NCBI RefSeq assembly: GCF_001858325.1
Contig: NZ_MBPP01000034.1
Coordinates: 62,001 to 126,000, forward strand
Length of the DNA stretch: 64,000 nucleotides
Direction: 5' to 3'
Source: Marinobacter sp. AC-23
Lineage (GTDB): Bacteria > Pseudomonadota > Gammaproteobacteria > Pseudomonadales > Oleiphilaceae
The notes beneath the pieces are model-generated. The model was not told where the DNA came from, ran no database searches, and was given only the letters and a program-made list of their open reading frames with translations. Position numbers and translations under genes: made by a program. Position 1 is the first letter of the stretch; the number at the start of each line of letters is the position of its first letter. Shown one piece after another: positions 62,805 through 64,000 of the stretch.

Positions 62805-64000
62805 CTATTGGATAGATGTTTTGGAGGTGCTTGGTTCTGCCCGTGAAAGCGCAGTACCGGTAGGCGGACGGAAGTGGAGGGAATATAGAATTCGATCAAG
62901 AACGGCCTGGCCATTCCACGCCGGGTCGTTGTTCACCATGCCCACTACTGCCCAAGTTGTGTTGTTTTCATCCCGCGTAAAGCCTGCAATAGACCGCACA
63001 TTTTCCAGGTAACCGGTTTTAATGCGGCCTTCGCCATCCATACCTGTATTGCGCAAGCGGCGCGCCATGGTTCCGTCCATGGCGATAATGGGCATGGAAG
63101 CCATAAGATCTGAGGAGTAGGGGCTGTTCCAGGCGTGTTGTAGAATTTTTGTACCTTGTCTGGCGGTAATTCTGCCGTGGCGAGTTAGGCCTGCGCCATT
63201 GTCGATCACCATTCCTGCAGTATCGACGCCTTTATTCTCGAGCCAATCATAAATAACGCGTATGCCGGCAACTCGGTCGTCGTCTTCGTTGTCTAGCCGG
63301 TTTTGAGCGCCTATGGTCAGCAATAGCTGCCGGGCCATCACGTTGCTGCTCCACTTGTTGATGTCTCGCACCATGGTGACCAAATCTGGCGATGTGGTTT
63401 TCATAACCAACCGCGCGTTTTTCGGGGTCAGCCCTGTTTGGTTTCCACCGGACACGATGATGCCCATTTCTCCAAGTAGAGAGCGGATCATTGAAGCGCT
63501 GTATTGCTCGTGGGGCAGTAAGGACAAGTAAGTGGTGGTGCGGCACCCCTGTGGCAGTTCGCCCGTTACCCGTACAGTCACTTTCCCGCCTTCTTGAATG
63601 ACCGGTACCCAATCAAAATTGCGGCGCGACGGGCAGGGCCCGTCAGCCACTGCGGTTACCCGGTTGTCGATAACAACTTCGCTCAGAGCTGGCGTGCTCC
63701 AGGCTTGGGTGCCGCGCTCATCAGCCCGAATCTGGAAATGCACGAGGTTGAGGTTGGTCAGGTAGGCAGACGGCTCAACCAGAAATGGCGCGTGTGGGTT
63801 ATTACCATTGTCTGCAAATACTGGAAAGCCGCCATCAATTTCAAAGTAGCTGCCATCGAGTACCAGGTTGCCATCGATGCGGTTAATCCCCATGTCACGG
63901 AGTTCCCGCAGGGTTATCCAGAGTCGTTCAAAGGTGAGCTTGGGGTCACCACCAAAGCGCACATAGAGATTGCCGTTGAGGGTATCGCCGACCATTTTTC
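62805..64000 (-). CDS. dacB: D-alanyl-D-alanine carboxypeptidase/endopeptidase PBP4 (partial)
   Basis: The C-terminal 398 or so residues of DacB; the N-terminus with signal peptide and the SxxK motif lie beyond the right edge. Seen are SSNVMARQL (SxN motif) and KTGYL (KTG motif), and the PBP4-specific DGNLVLDGSYFE. It trims and cleaves peptidoglycan cross-links in the periplasm. The stop at 62805 is in frame. Confidence 0.93.
   Translation of the reverse strand, partial: KMVGDTLNGNLYVRFGGDPKLTFERLWITLRELRDMGINRIDGNLVLDGSYFEIDGGFPVFADNGNNPHAPFLVEPSAYLTNLNLVHFQIRADERGTQAWSTPALSEVVIDNRVTAVADGPCPSRRNFDWVPVIQEGGKVTVRVTGELPQGCRTTTYLSLLPHEQYSASMIRSLLGEMGIIVSGGNQTGLTPKNARLVMKTTSPDLVTMVRDINKWSSNVMARQLLLTIGAQNRLDNEDDDRVAGIRVIYDWLENKGVDTAGMVIDNGAGLTRHGRITARQGTKILQHAWNSPYSSDLMASMPIIAMDGTMARRLRNTGMDGEGRIKTGYLENVRSIAGFTRDENNTTWAVVGMVNNDPAWNGQAVLDRILYSLHFRPPTGTALSRAEPSTSKTSIQ

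Overview
The window looks like a chromosomal segment of a marine gammaproteobacterium of the Marinobacter type. The gene order around nadB, the sigma-E (algU/rpoE)-mucA-mucB-rseC-mucD operon, lepA-lepB-rnc-era-recO-pdxJ and gacS/cysM/rlmD/relA/mazG resembles Pseudomonas. A fatty acyl-CoA reductase closely resembling the Marinobacter wax-ester enzyme (about 515 residues) points to Marinobacter itself. I see no rRNA, tRNA, CRISPR array, insertion sequence or prophage, and no gap without a gene exceeds about 280 bases.

Layout. Positions 1-4106 (minus strand): partial HDOD protein, ygfZ, ygfX, sdhE, nadB. Positions 4219-8531 (plus): the envelope-stress operon with its anti-sigma factors and periplasmic protease, closed by a strong terminator. 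Positions 8671-11393: a CHASE-PAS-GGDEF-EAL protein placed between mucD and lepA. Positions 11500-17596: lepA, lepB, a DUF4845 gene, rnc, era, recO, pdxJ. Positions 17625-20499 (minus): a GacS/BarA-type hybrid kinase. Positions 20723-26145: cysM, rlmD, relA, mazG. Positions 26270-26879: two small convergent paralogues. Positions 26996-33560: ppc, a YbaK-HDOD fusion, adk, tsaB, rsmJ. Positions 33598-37860: plsB, nudC, murI. Positions 37855-39555: a DUF2156 protein and a methyltransferase. Positions 39803-45501: an HDOD-sensor histidine kinase coupled to a REC-PAS-GGDEF-EAL regulator, divergent from a FlhG-like ATPase. Positions 45693-50174: fatty acyl-CoA reductase, acs and an acs-linked LuxR-type regulator. 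Positions 50234-56145: a hydroxyacid dehydrogenase, an aminotransferase, small proteins, an isopropylmalate-dehydrogenase-family enzyme, a stand-alone EAL protein and a membrane protein. Positions 56139-61810: a LysR regulator divergent from an acyl-CoA dehydrogenase / SDR / kinase-like / phosphatase-like / SDR operon. The window ends with a DUF6279 lipoprotein and the C-terminal part of a PBP4-type carboxypeptidase.

Two themes stand out. The first is signalling: three HDOD proteins, two GGDEF-EAL proteins, one stand-alone EAL protein, a hybrid kinase, RelA and sigma-E. The second is acyl metabolism: fatty acyl-CoA reductase, acs, plsB and an operon resembling the hydroxyacyl-CoA phosphorylation route known from levulinate degradation.

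Ten genes are interrupted by eleven frameshifts. Every one is repaired by restoring a single base, nearly always next to an identical base, and the repaired reading frames have the expected family lengths. Several of these genes are normally essential (murI, plsB), so I read the frameshifts mainly as base-dropout errors in the sequence, not as real pseudogenes. I give merged coordinates for these genes.
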